Of a stretch of DNA of 64,000 nucleotides, positions 10,204 through 19,180 are shown piece after piece. Location of the stretch: the NCBI RefSeq assembly GCF_014204815.1, contig NZ_JACHMC010000001.1, positions 1,736,001-1,800,000 on the forward strand, written 5' to 3'. Under the pieces are notes generated by a model. That model saw only the letters and a program-made list of their open reading frames with translations. It was not told the origin of the DNA and did no database searches. The number at the start of each line of letters is the position of its first letter. Positions within the stretch are counted from its first letter, which is position 1. The DNA is from Micrococcus flavus (GTDB lineage Bacteria > Actinomycetota > Actinomycetes > Actinomycetales > Micrococcaceae). The translations under genes and the position numbers were made by a program.

Positions 10204-12069
10204 ATGACCACCACCAGCGGCCCCCAGGTCACCCCCGCCTCTCCGGACGGGAGGGTCCGGCGCTTCTCCCGGGTGCTGATCGCCAACCGCGGGGAGATCG
10301 CCGTGCGCGTGGTGCGGGCCTGCCAGGACGAGGGCCTGACCTCCGTGGCCGTGTACGCCGAGCCGGACCGGGATGCGCTGCACGTGAAGCTCGCGGACGA
10401 GGCCGTGGCCCTCGGCGGGGAGACCGCCGCGGACTCCTACCTCCTGATGCAGAAGATCCTCGACGCCGCCGAGCGCTCCGGCGCGGACGCCGTCCACCCC
10501 GGCTACGGCTTCCTGTCCGAGAACGCGGACTTCGCGCGCGCCGTGGAGGCGGCCGGCCTGGTGTGGATCGGCCCGCCGCCGGAGGCGATCGACGCCCTCG
10601 GGGACAAGGTCTCCGCCCGCCGGATCGCCACCGAGGTCGGTGCCCCGCTGGCCCCCGGCACCACGTCTCCCGTCAACGGCACGGACGAGGTCGTGGCCTT
10701 CGCGGACGAGTTCGGCCTGCCCGTGGCCATCAAGGCCGCCTACGGCGGCGGCGGCCGCGGCATCAAGGTGGCCCGCACGCGCGAGGAGATCCCCGAGCTC
10801 TACGAGTCCGCGGTGCGCGAGGCCGTCGCCGCGTTCGGCCGCGGCGAGTGCTTCGTGGAGCGGTTCCTGGACCGCCCCCGCCACGTGGAGACCCAGTGCC
10901 TCGCGGACGCCCACGGCGACGTCGTCGTCGTGTCCACGCGCGACTGCTCCCTGCAGCGCCGCAACCAGAAGCTCGTGGAGGAGGCCCCGGCGCCGTTCCT
11001 CACCGACGAGCAGAACGCGCGACTCGTCGAGTCCTCGAAGGCCCTCCTGAAGGCCGCCGGCTACGTGGGCGCGGGCACGTGCGAGTTCCTCGTGGGCCAG
11101 GACGGCACGCTGTCCTTCCTCGAGGTCAACACCCGCCTCCAGGTGGAGCACCCGGTGACCGAGGAGGTCACGGGGATCGACCTGGTGCGCGAGCAGTTCC
11201 GGCTCGCGCGCGGCGAGGCCCTCGGCTACGGGGACCCGGAGGTGCGCGGCCACTCGTTCGAGTTCCGCCTCAACGGGGAGGACCCGGGCCGGAACTTCCT
11301 GCCCGCCCCCGGCACGCTGAGCACGTTCCGGATGCCCTCGGGCCCGGGCGTGCGCGTGGACGCCGGCGTGGTGGAGGGCGAGACCGTCTCCGGCGCGTTC
11401 GACTCCATGGTGGCGAAGCTGATCGTCACCGGCGCCACCCGCCGCCAGGCCCTGCAGCGTGCGGCCCGCGCCCTCGCGGAGGCCGAGATCGCCGGCATGC
11501 CCACCGTGCTGCCGTTCCACCGCGCCGTGGTGGCGGACCCGGCGTTCGCCCCCGAGCTGCAGGGCTCCGAGGCGCCGTTCTCGGTGCACACGCGCTGGAT
11601 CGAGACCGAGTTCGCCCACGAGATCGCCCCCGCGCAGGTGACGCCGGCCGAGCCGGTCGAGCGCGAGGCGCGACACACCGTGACCGTGGAGGTCAACGGC
11701 AAGCGCGTGGACGTCACCCTGCCCACGTGGGGTGCGGCCATGCACCAGCTCCAGGACGCGGCCGCACGCGCCGGCGCGGGCCGGCGTCGTCCCCGCGGCG
11801 GGCGCCGGACCGGGGCCGCTCCCGCCACGGCGAGCACGGACGCCCTCACCGCGCCCATGCAGGGCACCGTGGTGAAGGTGGCCGCCAAGGACGGCGAGAC
11901 CGTGGCCGAGGGCGACCTGATCGTGGTCCTCGAGGCGATGAAGATGGAGCAGCCGCTCACGGCCCACAGGGCGGGCGTGGTCTCGGGGCTGACCGTGCAG
12001 GCGGGCGAGACCGTCTCCGCCGGGACCGTGATCGCCACGATCGCGGACGCGGAGGCGTCGAAGGACTGA
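10204..12069 (+). CDS. Biotin carboxylase / biotin carboxyl carrier fusion (acyl-CoA carboxylase alpha subunit)
   Basis: 621 residues, the alpha subunit of actinobacterial acyl-CoA carboxylases (AccA3-like). The biotin carboxylase part holds [30 protein letters not shown], the ATP-grasp glycine loop [10 protein letters not shown] and [18 protein letters not shown]-type linker follows. The C-terminal biotinyl domain carries EAMKMEQ, with the biotin-accepting lysine at about residue 580. An Arg/Gly-rich hinge lies between. It works with a beta subunit such as the one at 5695-7278 and is biotinylated by BirA. The 5' leader is about 110 nt from the TACAGT box. Confidence 0.96.
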   Translation: MTTTSGPQVTPASPDGRVRRFSRVLIANRGEIAVRVVRACQDEGLTSVAVYAEPDRDALHVKLADEAVALGGETAADSYLLMQKILDAAERSGADAVHPGYGFLSENADFARAVEAAGLVWIGPPPEAIDALGDKVSARRIATEVGAPLAPGTTSPVNGTDEVVAFADEFGLPVAIKAAYGGGGRGIKVARTREEIPELYESAVREAVAAFGRGECFVERFLDRPRHVETQCLADAHGDVVVVSTRDCSLQRRNQKLVEEAPAPFLTDEQNARLVESSKALLKAAGYVGAGTCEFLVGQDGTLSFLEVNTRLQVEHPVTEEVTGIDLVREQFRLARGEALGYGDPEVRGHSFEFRLNGEDPGRNFLPAPGTLSTFRMPSGPGVRVDAGVVEGETVSGAFDSMVAKLIVTGATRRQALQRAARALAEAEIAGMPTVLPFHRAVVADPAFAPELQGSEAPFSVHTRWIETEFAHEIAPAQVTPAEPVEREARHTVTVEVNGKRVDVTLPTWGAAMHQLQDAAARAGAGRRRPRGGRRTGAAPATASTDALTAPMQGTVVKVAAKDGETVAEGDLIVVLEAMKMEQPLTAHRAGVVSGLTVQAGETVSAGTVIATIADAEASKD

Positions 12070-12099
12070 GCCCCGGAGGCCCAGCGCCCCGGAACACAA

Positions 12100-12150
12100 C
12101 GCCCCGGCGACGTTCCAGCGGTCCTGCACCGCTGGAACGTCGCCGGGGCG
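12100..12150 (+). terminator. Long perfect hairpin terminator after carboxylase alpha gene
   Basis: A 23-bp perfect stem (12100-12122 with 12128-12150) and a 5-nt loop, starting 30 bp after the stop. No T tract. A partial copy of the GCGCCCCGG arm sequence occurs just upstream, at about 12084. Confidence 0.85.
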
Positions 12151-12204
12151 CTGTCCTGCCCGGATCCCCGCGCGCACGGGTCGGTGGGGAACACCCCTCG
12201 TTCT

Positions 12205-12289
12205 TCTCACATCGTGGACGCCTGGAGATGACGAGACCCCCCCACCGGCAACGCTCCTACACTGGCGGTCGCTCTGTCTCACATCGTGG
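12205..12289 (+). promoter_or_regulatory. Promoter region of the MHS transporter with a 13-bp direct repeat
   Basis: The 13-mer TCTCACATCGTGG occurs at 12205-12217 and again at 12277-12289. Each copy contains the small palindrome CAC-ATC-GTG. A TACACT -10-like box lies between them at 12258-12263. The arrangement suggests two operator half-sites around a promoter controlling the transporter. The regulator is not in the window. Confidence 0.45.
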
Positions 12290-12333
12290 TCGCATCCGGC
12301 GCCCGCGGTGTCCACTCGCCCCCAGGAGGTCGC

Positions 12334-13746
12334 ATGTCCCACTCCCCCTCCGCCGCTCCCGCGGCGGCCTCCCCTGCCGGAGACGTGCCCCGCTCCCGCG
12401 TGATCGTGGCCTCGCTGATCGGCACGTCGATCGAGTTCTACGACTTCTACGCCTATGCCACGGCCGCCGTCTCCGTCTTCCCGCTCATCTTCTTCGCCAA
12501 GGGCGACGGCGACGCGGCGCTCCTGGCCTCGATGGCCACCTTCGGCGCCGCGTTCTTCGGCCGGCCGATCGGCGCCGTGCTGTTCGGCCACCTGGGCGAC
12601 CGCGTGGGTCGGAAGGCCACCCTGATCGGCGCGCTCCTGACCATGGGCATCGCCACGTTCCTCATCGGCCTGCTGCCCACGTACTACCAGATCGGCCTCT
12701 GGGCCCCGGCCATGCTCGCGATCCTGCGGTTCGCCCAGGGCCTCGGCCTGGGCGGCGAGTGGTCCGGCGCGGCGCTGCTGGCCACGGAGTACGCCCAGGA
12801 GGGCAAGCGAGCCCAGGCGGCCATGTGGCCCCAGCTGGGCGCGCCCATCGGCTTCCTGCTGGCGAACGGCCTCTACCTGATCCTCGTGATGGTCACGGGC
12901 CACGACTCCACCGCCCCGGACATGGACGGCCCGTTCCTCACCTGGGTGTGGCGCCTGCCGTTCCTGCTGTCCATCGTGATGGTCGCCGTCGGCCTCTACG
13001 TGCGCTTCAAGCTCGAGGAGACCCCGGTCTTCCAGCGCGCCCTGGACCAGGACCAGCGCGTGAAGGCCCCGCTGGGCGAGGTGTTCCGGCGCAACTGGTG
13101 GGAGCTCATCCTCGGCACGTTCGTCATGTACGCCACCTACGTGCTGTTCTACCTGATGACCACGTGGATCCTCTCCTACGCGATCGGCAAGGAGGAGTCC
13201 GGCTTCCTGGGCGTCCCCTACGGCGAGTTCCTGGTGCTGCAGCTCGTGGGCATCCTGTTCTTCGCCGCCTTCATCCCGGTGTCCGGGTGGCTCGCGGACC
13301 GCTTCGGGCGCAAGCCCACGCTGCTTGTCGTCACCGCCCTCATGGTGGTGTTCGGCCTGAGCTTCGGCCTCTGGCTGGCCCCCGAGACGATGGGGCAGGG
13401 CGCGGAGTTCAACGTGGGGAGCATGATCGTCTTCCTGGCCGTCGGCATGGCCCTGATGGGCCTCACCTTCGGCCCGATGTCCGCCGTGCTGCCGGAGATG
13501 TTCCCCACGAACACGCGGTACACCGGCTCGGGCATCGCCTACAACGTCGCCTCGATCATCGGCGCGGCGGTCACGCCGTTCATCGCCGCGTGGCTGGTGC
13601 AGCGGTTCGACGTGTCCTTCGTGGGCTACTACCTGGCGGCGGCGTCGCTCATCACGCTCGTGGCGCTGGCCCTCGCGCCCGAGACGCGGCACGCCGACCT
13701 GCACACGGTCACGTCGGCGCGCGAGCGCCGCGCCGCTGCCCGCTGA
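12334..13746 (+). CDS. MHS-family (metabolite:H+ symporter) MFS transporter
   Basis: 470 residues with about 12 transmembrane helices. The start SRVIVASLIGTSIEFYDFYAY and the loop GHLGDRVGRKATL are hallmarks of the MHS branch of the major facilitator superfamily (ShiA/ProP/KgtP relatives), as is RFAQGLGLGGEWSGAALL. These proteins import organic acids or zwitterions such as shikimate, alpha-ketoglutarate or proline/betaine with protons. The substrate cannot be told from sequence alone. A good ribosome binding site (AGGAGG, 12324-12329) fixes the ATG. It is monocistronic: hairpins lie on both sides, and a repeated motif upstream hints at specific regulation. Confidence 0.9.
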   Translation: MSHSPSAAPAAASPAGDVPRSRVIVASLIGTSIEFYDFYAYATAAVSVFPLIFFAKGDGDAALLASMATFGAAFFGRPIGAVLFGHLGDRVGRKATLIGALLTMGIATFLIGLLPTYYQIGLWAPAMLAILRFAQGLGLGGEWSGAALLATEYAQEGKRAQAAMWPQLGAPIGFLLANGLYLILVMVTGHDSTAPDMDGPFLTWVWRLPFLLSIVMVAVGLYVRFKLEETPVFQRALDQDQRVKAPLGEVFRRNWWELILGTFVMYATYVLFYLMTTWILSYAIGKEESGFLGVPYGEFLVLQLVGILFFAAFIPVSGWLADRFGRKPTLLVVTALMVVFGLSFGLWLAPETMGQGAEFNVGSMIVFLAVGMALMGLTFGPMSAVLPEMFPTNTRYTGSGIAYNVASIIGAAVTPFIAAWLVQRFDVSFVGYYLAAASLITLVALALAPETRHADLHTVTSARERRAAAR

Positions 13747-13764
13747 CACCGGGCCCGCAACGCA

Positions 13765-13822
13765 GCCTGGGCGCAGTACTGCCACGTAGACACGGGTCTA
13801 CGTGGCAGTACTGCGCCCAGGC
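13765..13822. terminator. 26-bp perfect hairpin, bidirectional terminator
   Basis: Arms 13765-13790 and 13797-13822 are perfectly complementary with a 6-nt loop. It lies between the convergent MHS transporter and lpdA and so probably ends both transcripts. There is no T tract on either strand. Confidence 0.85.
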
Positions 13823-13845
13823 ATGGCAGGGCACGGCGCCCCGGC

Positions 13846-15273
13846 TCAGAGACGCACGTGGAGGCGCCGCGCGGCTTCGGCGATCGACCCGGACATGGAC
13901 GGGTACACGGTGAAGGTGTCCGCGAGGTCGTCCACGTGCAGCTTGTGGGTCACCGCCAGCGCGATCGCGTAGATCAGCTCGGAGGCGCGCGGGGCCACCA
14001 CGACGCCGCCGATCACGGTGCCGGAGCCCTGACGGGCGAAGATCTTGACGAAGCCCTCCTTGACGCCCTGCATCTTGGCGCGCGGGTTGGTGGCGAAGTC
14101 CAGCCGGATGACGTCCGCCTGGTAGCGGCCGGAGTCCACCTGCTCCTGGGTGACGCCCACGGTGGCGATCTCCGGGGAGGTGAAGATGTTGGAGGCCAGC
14201 AGGTGCGGCCGCAGCGGCTTGAGGGCGTCGCCGAGCAGGTGGGCGACGGCGATGCGCCCCTGCATCGCGGCCACGGAGGCCAGCGCGAGCTGGCCGGTGC
14301 AGTCGCCGGCCGCGTAGATCGAGGGCACGGTGGTGCGGGAGACGCCGTCGACCTTCACGTGGCCGGCCTCGGTCAGCTCCACGCCGACCTCCTCGAGGCC
14401 CAGGCCGGCGGTGTTGGGCACGCCGCCGACGGCCACGAGGGCGTGGGAGCCGTCGATGTACGGGCGGTCGGCGGCGCCGTCGCCGGACAGGTGCACGCGC
14501 ACGCCGTCCGCGGTGCGCTCCACGGACTCGGCGCGGCAGCGGGCGGCCACGTCCAGGCCGTGCTCCTGGAAGACGTGCTCGAGCAGCTGGGCGGCGTCGG
14601 CGTCCTCGCCGGGCAGCACGCGGTCGCGCGAGGACACCAGGGTCACCTGCGCCCCCAGGCGGTTGTACGCGGAGGCGAACTCGGCGCCGGTGACGCCGGA
14701 GCCCACCACGATCAGGTGCTCGGGGAGCTCCTCGAGGGCGTACACCTGCTTCCAGTTGAAGATGCGCTCGCCGTCCGGCTTCGCGGTGGGCAGCTCGCGG
14801 GGGCTGGCGCCCACGGCCACGAGGATGGCGTCCGAGGTGATGGTCTCCGGCTCGGCCCCCTCGGCGGCGTCGTGCGAGCGCACGGCCACGGTGTGCGGGC
14901 CGGTCACGGTGGCCTCACCGAGGATCACGCGCACGCCGCGCCTCTCGAGGGCCCGGTGGATGTCCCGGGACTGCTCCCCGGCGAGCTCGAGGATGCGGCG
15001 GCCCACCTCGGCCATGGAGGCCCGGGGCTCGGCGTCGCCGAGGTCCACCCCGAGGTCGCGGGCGAGGTCCACGCGGCGCATGGAGTCGGCGGTGGCGATC
15101 AGGGTCTTGGAGGGCACCACGTCCGTCAGGACGGCGGCACCGCCCAGGCCCTGGCGCTCGATCACGGTCACGGTGGCGCCGAGCTTGGCGGCCACCATGG
15201 CGGCCTCATAGCCGCCGGGGCCGCCGCCGATGATGGTCAGGGACGGGAGGAAGGTGGTGTTCTCGTCGGTCAC
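13846..15273 (-). CDS. lpdA: NAD(P)H-quinone dehydrogenase, LpdA type (flavoprotein disulfide reductase family without redox cysteines)
   Basis: 475 residues with the fold of dihydrolipoamide dehydrogenases. It has an FAD-binding IIGGGPGGYEAAM, a second Rossmann motif VVGSGVTGAEFASAY, YAAGDCTGQ and a C-terminal dimerisation domain. The usual CxxxxC redox centre after the FAD motif is replaced by GGAAVLTDVVPSKT. It therefore cannot be a lipoamide dehydrogenase and fits the LpdA (Rv3303c-like) quinone reductases. GTG at 15273 is taken as start. A CACAAT box 6 nt upstream is a weak leaderless-promoter candidate. Divergent from the nucleoside phosphorylase gene. Confidence 0.9.
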   Translation of the reverse strand: MTDENTTFLPSLTIIGGGPGGYEAAMVAAKLGATVTVIERQGLGGAAVLTDVVPSKTLIATADSMRRVDLARDLGVDLGDAEPRASMAEVGRRILELAGEQSRDIHRALERRGVRVILGEATVTGPHTVAVRSHDAAEGAEPETITSDAILVAVGASPRELPTAKPDGERIFNWKQVYALEELPEHLIVVGSGVTGAEFASAYNRLGAQVTLVSSRDRVLPGEDADAAQLLEHVFQEHGLDVAARCRAESVERTADGVRVHLSGDGAADRPYIDGSHALVAVGGVPNTAGLGLEEVGVELTEAGHVKVDGVSRTTVPSIYAAGDCTGQLALASVAAMQGRIAVAHLLGDALKPLRPHLLASNIFTSPEIATVGVTQEQVDSGRYQADVIRLDFATNPRAKMQGVKEGFVKIFARQGSGTVIGGVVVAPRASELIYAIALAVTHKLHVDDLADTFTVYPSMSGSIAEAARRLHVRL

Positions 15274-15323
15274 GCCCCCATTGTGTCCGCTGGGCGCGCG
15301 AAGTCCCAGCCGTCCTGCGCGCC

Positions 15324-15329
15324 TAGACT
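15324..15329 (+). promoter_or_regulatory. -10 box of purine nucleoside phosphorylase gene (leaderless)
   Basis: TAGACT, 6 nt before the GTG at 15336, with no Shine-Dalgarno between them. Confidence 0.55.
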
Positions 15330-15335
15330 GGCGCC

Positions 15336-16193
15336 GTGAACGAGCAGAGCACCCCCGTGACCGCGTCCGACGCCGACTCCTCCCCCCTGCGCGGGGACCA
15401 TCCCGGCTTCGCGGAGGCCCGCGACGCCGCCGCCGTGCTCGCGGAGGCGACGGGCGCGGCGGAGCACCGGATCGCCGTCGTGCTGGGCTCCGGCTGGGGC
15501 GAGGCGGCGGAGCTGATCGGCACCGAGCGGGCCCGCGTGGATTTGGCGGACGTGCCGGGCTTCCACGCCCCGAAGGTCCCCGGCCACAACGCCGTCATCC
15601 GCTCCGTGGAGCTGCCGGACGGCACGCGCGCCCTGGTGTTCGGCTCCCGCACCCACTTCTACGAGTCCCGGGACGCCCAGGCCGTGGCGCACACGGTCCG
15701 CACCGCCGCCGCGGCGGGCGCGCGCACCGTGGTGCTGACCAACGGCTGCGGCGGGCTGGACCCGGAGATCGCCCCGGGCACCCCCGTGCTGATCGCCGAC
15801 CACCTCAACCTCACCGGCGCGACTCCCCTGGTCGGTGCCACGTTCGTGGACCTCACGGACCTGTACTCCCCGCGCATCCGGGACATCGCCCGCGAGATCG
15901 ACCCCTCCCTCACCGAGGGCGTGTACGTGCAGTTCTCCGGTCCGCAGTACGAGACGCCCGCCGAGGTGCGCATGGCCAAGGCCCTCGGCGGCGACCTCGT
16001 GGGCATGTCCACGGCCCTGGACGCGATCGCCGCCCGCCACGCCGGCCTCGAGGTCTTCGGCATGTCCCTGGTGACCAACCACGGCGCCGGCATCCAGGAG
16101 ACGCCGCTGTCCCACCAGGAGGTCGTGGAGGCCGGCCAGGCCGCCGGGCCCCGCATCTCGCGCGTCCTCGCGGACGTCATCGCCCGCCTCTGA
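15336..16193 (+). CDS. Purine nucleoside phosphorylase
   Basis: 285 residues. Splits inosine, guanosine or their deoxy forms with phosphate into base and (deoxy)ribose-1-phosphate. Typical trimeric-PNP motifs are present: VVLGSGWGEAAEL, PGHNAVIRS, TNGCGGL, FSGPQYETPAEVRMAK and GMSLVTNHGAGI. The gene starts with a GTG 6 nt after a TAGACT box and is followed by a phosphohexomutase and deoC. Together these can funnel the sugar phosphate of nucleosides into central metabolism (ribose/deoxyribose-1-P to 5-P, then aldol cleavage). Cytosolic. Confidence 0.94.
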   Translation: MNEQSTPVTASDADSSPLRGDHPGFAEARDAAAVLAEATGAAEHRIAVVLGSGWGEAAELIGTERARVDLADVPGFHAPKVPGHNAVIRSVELPDGTRALVFGSRTHFYESRDAQAVAHTVRTAAAAGARTVVLTNGCGGLDPEIAPGTPVLIADHLNLTGATPLVGATFVDLTDLYSPRIRDIAREIDPSLTEGVYVQFSGPQYETPAEVRMAKALGGDLVGMSTALDAIAARHAGLEVFGMSLVTNHGAGIQETPLSHQEVVEAGQAAGPRISRVLADVIARL

Positions 16194-16287
16194 CCACGGC
16201 CGACGACGACGCCGGGCACCCCCGCACGACGTCGCCGCCGCCCCGCCGCCCCCTCCCCGCGCCCGCCCCCGTCCCAGGAGCAGTCCC

Positions 16288-18006
16288 ATGAGCCCGACCC
16301 CCGCCCTCGACCCGCAGGTGCTGGACCTCGCGCGGCGGTGGTCCCGCGAGGACCCGGACCCCGCCCACCGCGCCGTGCTGGACGCGGAGCTGGCCGCCGC
16401 CGGCGGCGAGGGCCCGGCGGCGGAGGCGGCCCGCGCGTCGCTGGCGTCCCGGTTCGCCGGCCCGCTGGCGTTCGGCACGGCCGGGCTGCGCGCGGAGGAG
16501 GGGCCCGGCGAGTCCCGCATGAACCGGCTGGTGGTGCGCCGCACCGCCGCGGGCCTGGGCCGTCACCTGTGGGCGGAGCTGGGCGCGGACGCCGCGGCCC
16601 CGCTCGTGGCGGTGGGCTACGACGCCCGCCGCGGATCCGCCGACTTCGCCCGGGACACCGCCGCCGTGCTCACCGCCGCGGGTGCGCAGGTCGTGCTCCT
16701 GCCCCGCCCGCTGCCCACGCCCGTGCTGGCCTTCGCGGTGCGGCATCTGCACGCGGATGCCGGCGTCATGGTCACCGCGTCCCACAACCCGCCGGCGGAC
16801 AACGGCTACAAGGTCTACCTCGGCGGCCGGATGACGGACGAGGCCGGGCGCGGTGCGCAGATCGTCTCCCCTGCGGACGCGCAGATCGCCGCGCAGATCC
16901 GCCACACGGACTGGGTCGCGGACGTCCCGATGGCCGAGGACGGCTGGGAGACCGCCGGGGAGGACCTCGTGGACGCCTACCGCGAGGCGGCCCTGTCCGT
17001 GCTCGACGACGAGGCCGACCCCGCCCGCGACCTGCGGATCGTCTACACCCCCCTGCACGGGGTGGGCGGGGAGGTCCTGCCGGGGCTGCTCGCCGCGGCC
17101 GGCTTCACGGACGTGCACGTGGTCCCCGAGCAGGCCGAGCCGGACCCGGCGTTCCCCACGGTGGCTTTCCCCAACCCGGAGGAGCCGGGCGCGATCGACC
17201 TGGCCCTGGCCCTCGCCGCGCGGGTCCGCGCGGACCTGGTGATCGCCAACGACCCCGACGCCGACCGCCTCGCCCTGGCCGTGCCCGCCCCCTCCCCCAA
17301 CGACGCCGCCGCGCCCGTCTGGCGCATGCTCTCCGGGGACGCGGTGGGCACGCTGCTCGGCGCGCACCTGCTGCCCCGGCTGGCCGCGCAGGGCCGCTCC
17401 GCGGCCAACTCCGTGGTCTCCGCCCCGCAGCTGGCGGCACTGGCGGAGGCGGCCGGCGTCGAGCACCACGTCACGCTCACCGGCTTCAAGTGGATCTCGC
17501 GCGCCCCGCACCTGGGCTTCGGGTACGAGGAGGCCCTGGGGTACTGCGTGGCCCCGGACCTGGTGCGGGACAAGGACGGGATGACGGCGGCGCTGGCCGC
17601 GGCCGAGCTCGCCGCGCGCCTGGCCGCGCAGGGCCGCACCCTGCTGGACGCCCTCGCGGACGCGGACGCCGTCACGGGCGCCATGCCCAGCGCGCAGGTG
17701 GCCGTGCGCGTGGCGGACCTGTCGATCATCACGGACACCATGGCCGCCCTGCGGGCCGCCGGCCCGGCCACCCTGGCCGGGGAGCCGGTGACCGTGCGCC
17801 GTGACCTGGCCGCCGGCTCCGCCGCGCTGCCGGCCACGGACGCGCTGCTGTTCGCCACCGACTCCGGGACGCGCGTGCTGGTCCGGCCCTCCGGCACCGA
17901 GCCCAAGCTCAAGTGCTACCTGGGCACCCGGGACGCGGACCCGGCCGTGGCCGCCGAGCGCCTGGCGCGCCTGGAGGCGGAGGTGGCCGCGCTCGTCGCC
18001 GGCTGA
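16288..18006 (+). CDS. Phospho-sugar mutase (phosphopentomutase/phosphoglucomutase-like, alpha-D-phosphohexomutase family)
   Basis: 572 residues, the long form of the family (PGM2/phosphopentomutase-like). The phosphoserine loop VTASHNPPADNGYKVY (Ser about 165), the metal loop NDPDADRLAL, the sugar-binding GFGYEEALGY, and the phosphate-binding RPSGTEPKLKCY are all visible. Annotated relatives are called phosphomannomutases, but the position between nucleoside phosphorylase and deoxyribose-phosphate aldolase suggests conversion of (deoxy)ribose-1-phosphate to the 5-phosphate. This is inference from context. ATG start with CAGGAG about 7 nt upstream. Confidence 0.9.
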   Translation: MSPTPALDPQVLDLARRWSREDPDPAHRAVLDAELAAAGGEGPAAEAARASLASRFAGPLAFGTAGLRAEEGPGESRMNRLVVRRTAAGLGRHLWAELGADAAAPLVAVGYDARRGSADFARDTAAVLTAAGAQVVLLPRPLPTPVLAFAVRHLHADAGVMVTASHNPPADNGYKVYLGGRMTDEAGRGAQIVSPADAQIAAQIRHTDWVADVPMAEDGWETAGEDLVDAYREAALSVLDDEADPARDLRIVYTPLHGVGGEVLPGLLAAAGFTDVHVVPEQAEPDPAFPTVAFPNPEEPGAIDLALALAARVRADLVIANDPDADRLALAVPAPSPNDAAAPVWRMLSGDAVGTLLGAHLLPRLAAQGRSAANSVVSAPQLAALAEAAGVEHHVTLTGFKWISRAPHLGFGYEEALGYCVAPDLVRDKDGMTAALAAAELAARLAAQGRTLLDALADADAVTGAMPSAQVAVRVADLSIITDTMAALRAAGPATLAGEPVTVRRDLAAGSAALPATDALLFATDSGTRVLVRPSGTEPKLKCYLGTRDADPAVAAERLARLEAEVAALVAG

Positions 18007-18035
18007 GACCGGGGTCCCGACGCCGCCCGGCCCAC

Positions 18036-18041
18036 TAGGCT
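18036..18041 (+). promoter_or_regulatory. -10 box of deoC (leaderless)
   Basis: TAGGCT followed by 7 nt and ATG at 18049. No Shine-Dalgarno, so deoC can be made from its own leaderless transcript besides read-through from the mutase. Confidence 0.55.
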
Positions 18042-18048
18042 GGAGCGC

Positions 18049-18747
18049 ATGACCGACTCCGCACCGCAGCTGTCCACCGCCGAGCTCGCCCGCTACATCG
18101 ACCACACCCTCCTCAGGCCGGAGGCCTCCCGCGAGGACATCCTCAACGTCGTCGCCGAGGCGCGCGAGGCCCAGGTCAAGAGCGTGTGCGTGAACCCGCG
18201 CTGGGTGCGCGAGGTGCACACGGCCCTCGAGGGCTCGGACGTGCTGACCTGCACCGTGATCGGCTTCCCGCTCGGGGCGAGCTCCTCGGCCGTGAAGGCG
18301 TTCGAGACCACCCAGGCCATCGCGGACGGCGCGGACGAGGTGGACATGGTCATCGACATCGCCGCGGCCCGCGCCGGGGACCGCGCCCGCCTCGAGGAGG
18401 ACATCGACGCCGTGGTCCAGGCCGCGCACGCCTCGGGCCCGACCGGCGAGGGCGGCGCCCTGGTCAAGGTGATCGTGGAGACGGCCCTGCTGGACGACGA
18501 CGCGATCGTCCTGGCCTGCGAGGCCGCCGTGGCCGCGGGCGCGGACTTCGTGAAGACCTCCACCGGCTTCTCCACCGCCGGCGCCACCGCCGAGCACGTG
18601 GCCCTGATGCGCGCCACGGTGGGCCCGGAGATCGGCGTGAAGGCCTCCGGCGGGGTGCGCAGCCGGCAGGACGCGCTGACCATGATCCAGGCCGGCGCCA
18701 CCCGCATCGGCGCCAGCTCCGCCCTTGCTATCCTGGGAGACGACTGA
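18049..18747 (+). CDS. deoC: Deoxyribose-phosphate aldolase
   Basis: 232 residues. Class I aldolase cleaving 2-deoxyribose-5-phosphate to acetaldehyde and glyceraldehyde-3-phosphate. The Schiff-base lysine is in FVKTSTGF (about K169). The N-terminal [10 protein letters not shown], the proton-relay [11 protein letters not shown], and the C-terminal [13 protein letters not shown] are as expected. Full length and soluble. It completes the nucleoside degradation set started at 15336. Its own leaderless promoter suggests it can be expressed separately. Confidence 0.96.
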   Translation: MTDSAPQLSTAELARYIDHTLLRPEASREDILNVVAEAREAQVKSVCVNPRWVREVHTALEGSDVLTCTVIGFPLGASSSAVKAFETTQAIADGADEVDMVIDIAAARAGDRARLEEDIDAVVQAAHASGPTGEGGALVKVIVETALLDDDAIVLACEAAVAAGADFVKTSTGFSTAGATAEHVALMRATVGPEIGVKASGGVRSRQDALTMIQAGATRIGASSALAILGDD

Positions 18748-18792
18748 CGCCGGCTCGCACCGCCGGGCACATCCCGCACAGAGGAGATTGAC

Positions 18793-19086
18793 GTGATCCG
18801 CAACGGCAAGGCCATCGACCACTCGAACCACGGTGGCGTGTGGGGCTCCCTGATCGCCTGGCTGGTGGCCTTCGCGTCCCTCGTGGGCGCGATCTACGCC
18901 ATGGGCTGGTGGACCTTCGACAACGTGTGGCTCCCCGGACTGATCGCCATGACGCTCGCCACGCTGGCCATGGCACTGCCGAAGGCCGTCCTGGGCCGCA
19001 GCGACACCGTGGACACCGTGGCCATCCACACCCAGCACCCGGTCGAGGTGGGCTCCTCCCACGCGGCCGGTCGCCTGCACCACTGA
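18793..19086 (+). CDS. Small two-helix membrane protein of unknown function
   Basis: 97 residues from a GTG preceded by GAGGAG at 18781-18786. Two hydrophobic helices (about 18-40 and 46-67) follow a polar N-terminus with HSNHGGVWGSL, and the C-terminal tail is His/Ser rich. No known domain was recognised. It lies 45 bp after deoC, in the same direction, and ends just before a strong hairpin, so it is probably the last gene of the deoC transcript. Confidence 0.7.
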   Translation: MIRNGKAIDHSNHGGVWGSLIAWLVAFASLVGAIYAMGWWTFDNVWLPGLIAMTLATLAMALPKAVLGRSDTVDTVAIHTQHPVEVGSSHAAGRLHH

Positions 19087-19139
19087 GCGTCTCGACAGCC
19101 CCGCGCCCCGCGGGCGCACCGCGGCCGAGCGCCGCACGG

Positions 19140-19180
19140 CGAAGGGCGTCCACTCGCAACACCGGAGTGGACGCCCTTCG
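19140..19180 (+). terminator. Perfect 16-bp hairpin overlapping the start of the acyltransferase gene
   Basis: Arms 19140-19155 and 19165-19180 pair perfectly around a 9-nt loop. It looks like the terminator of the upstream small membrane protein gene, but the only good start codon of the next gene (GTG 19167) lies inside the right arm. It could terminate, attenuate, or hide the start. Confidence 0.7.

Noticed and set aside
9193-13785. Minus-strand open frame of 1530 codons
   Set aside because: It runs opposite maf, the biotin carboxylase and the MHS transporter, is rich in Gly, His, Arg and Val, and shows no recognisable domain.
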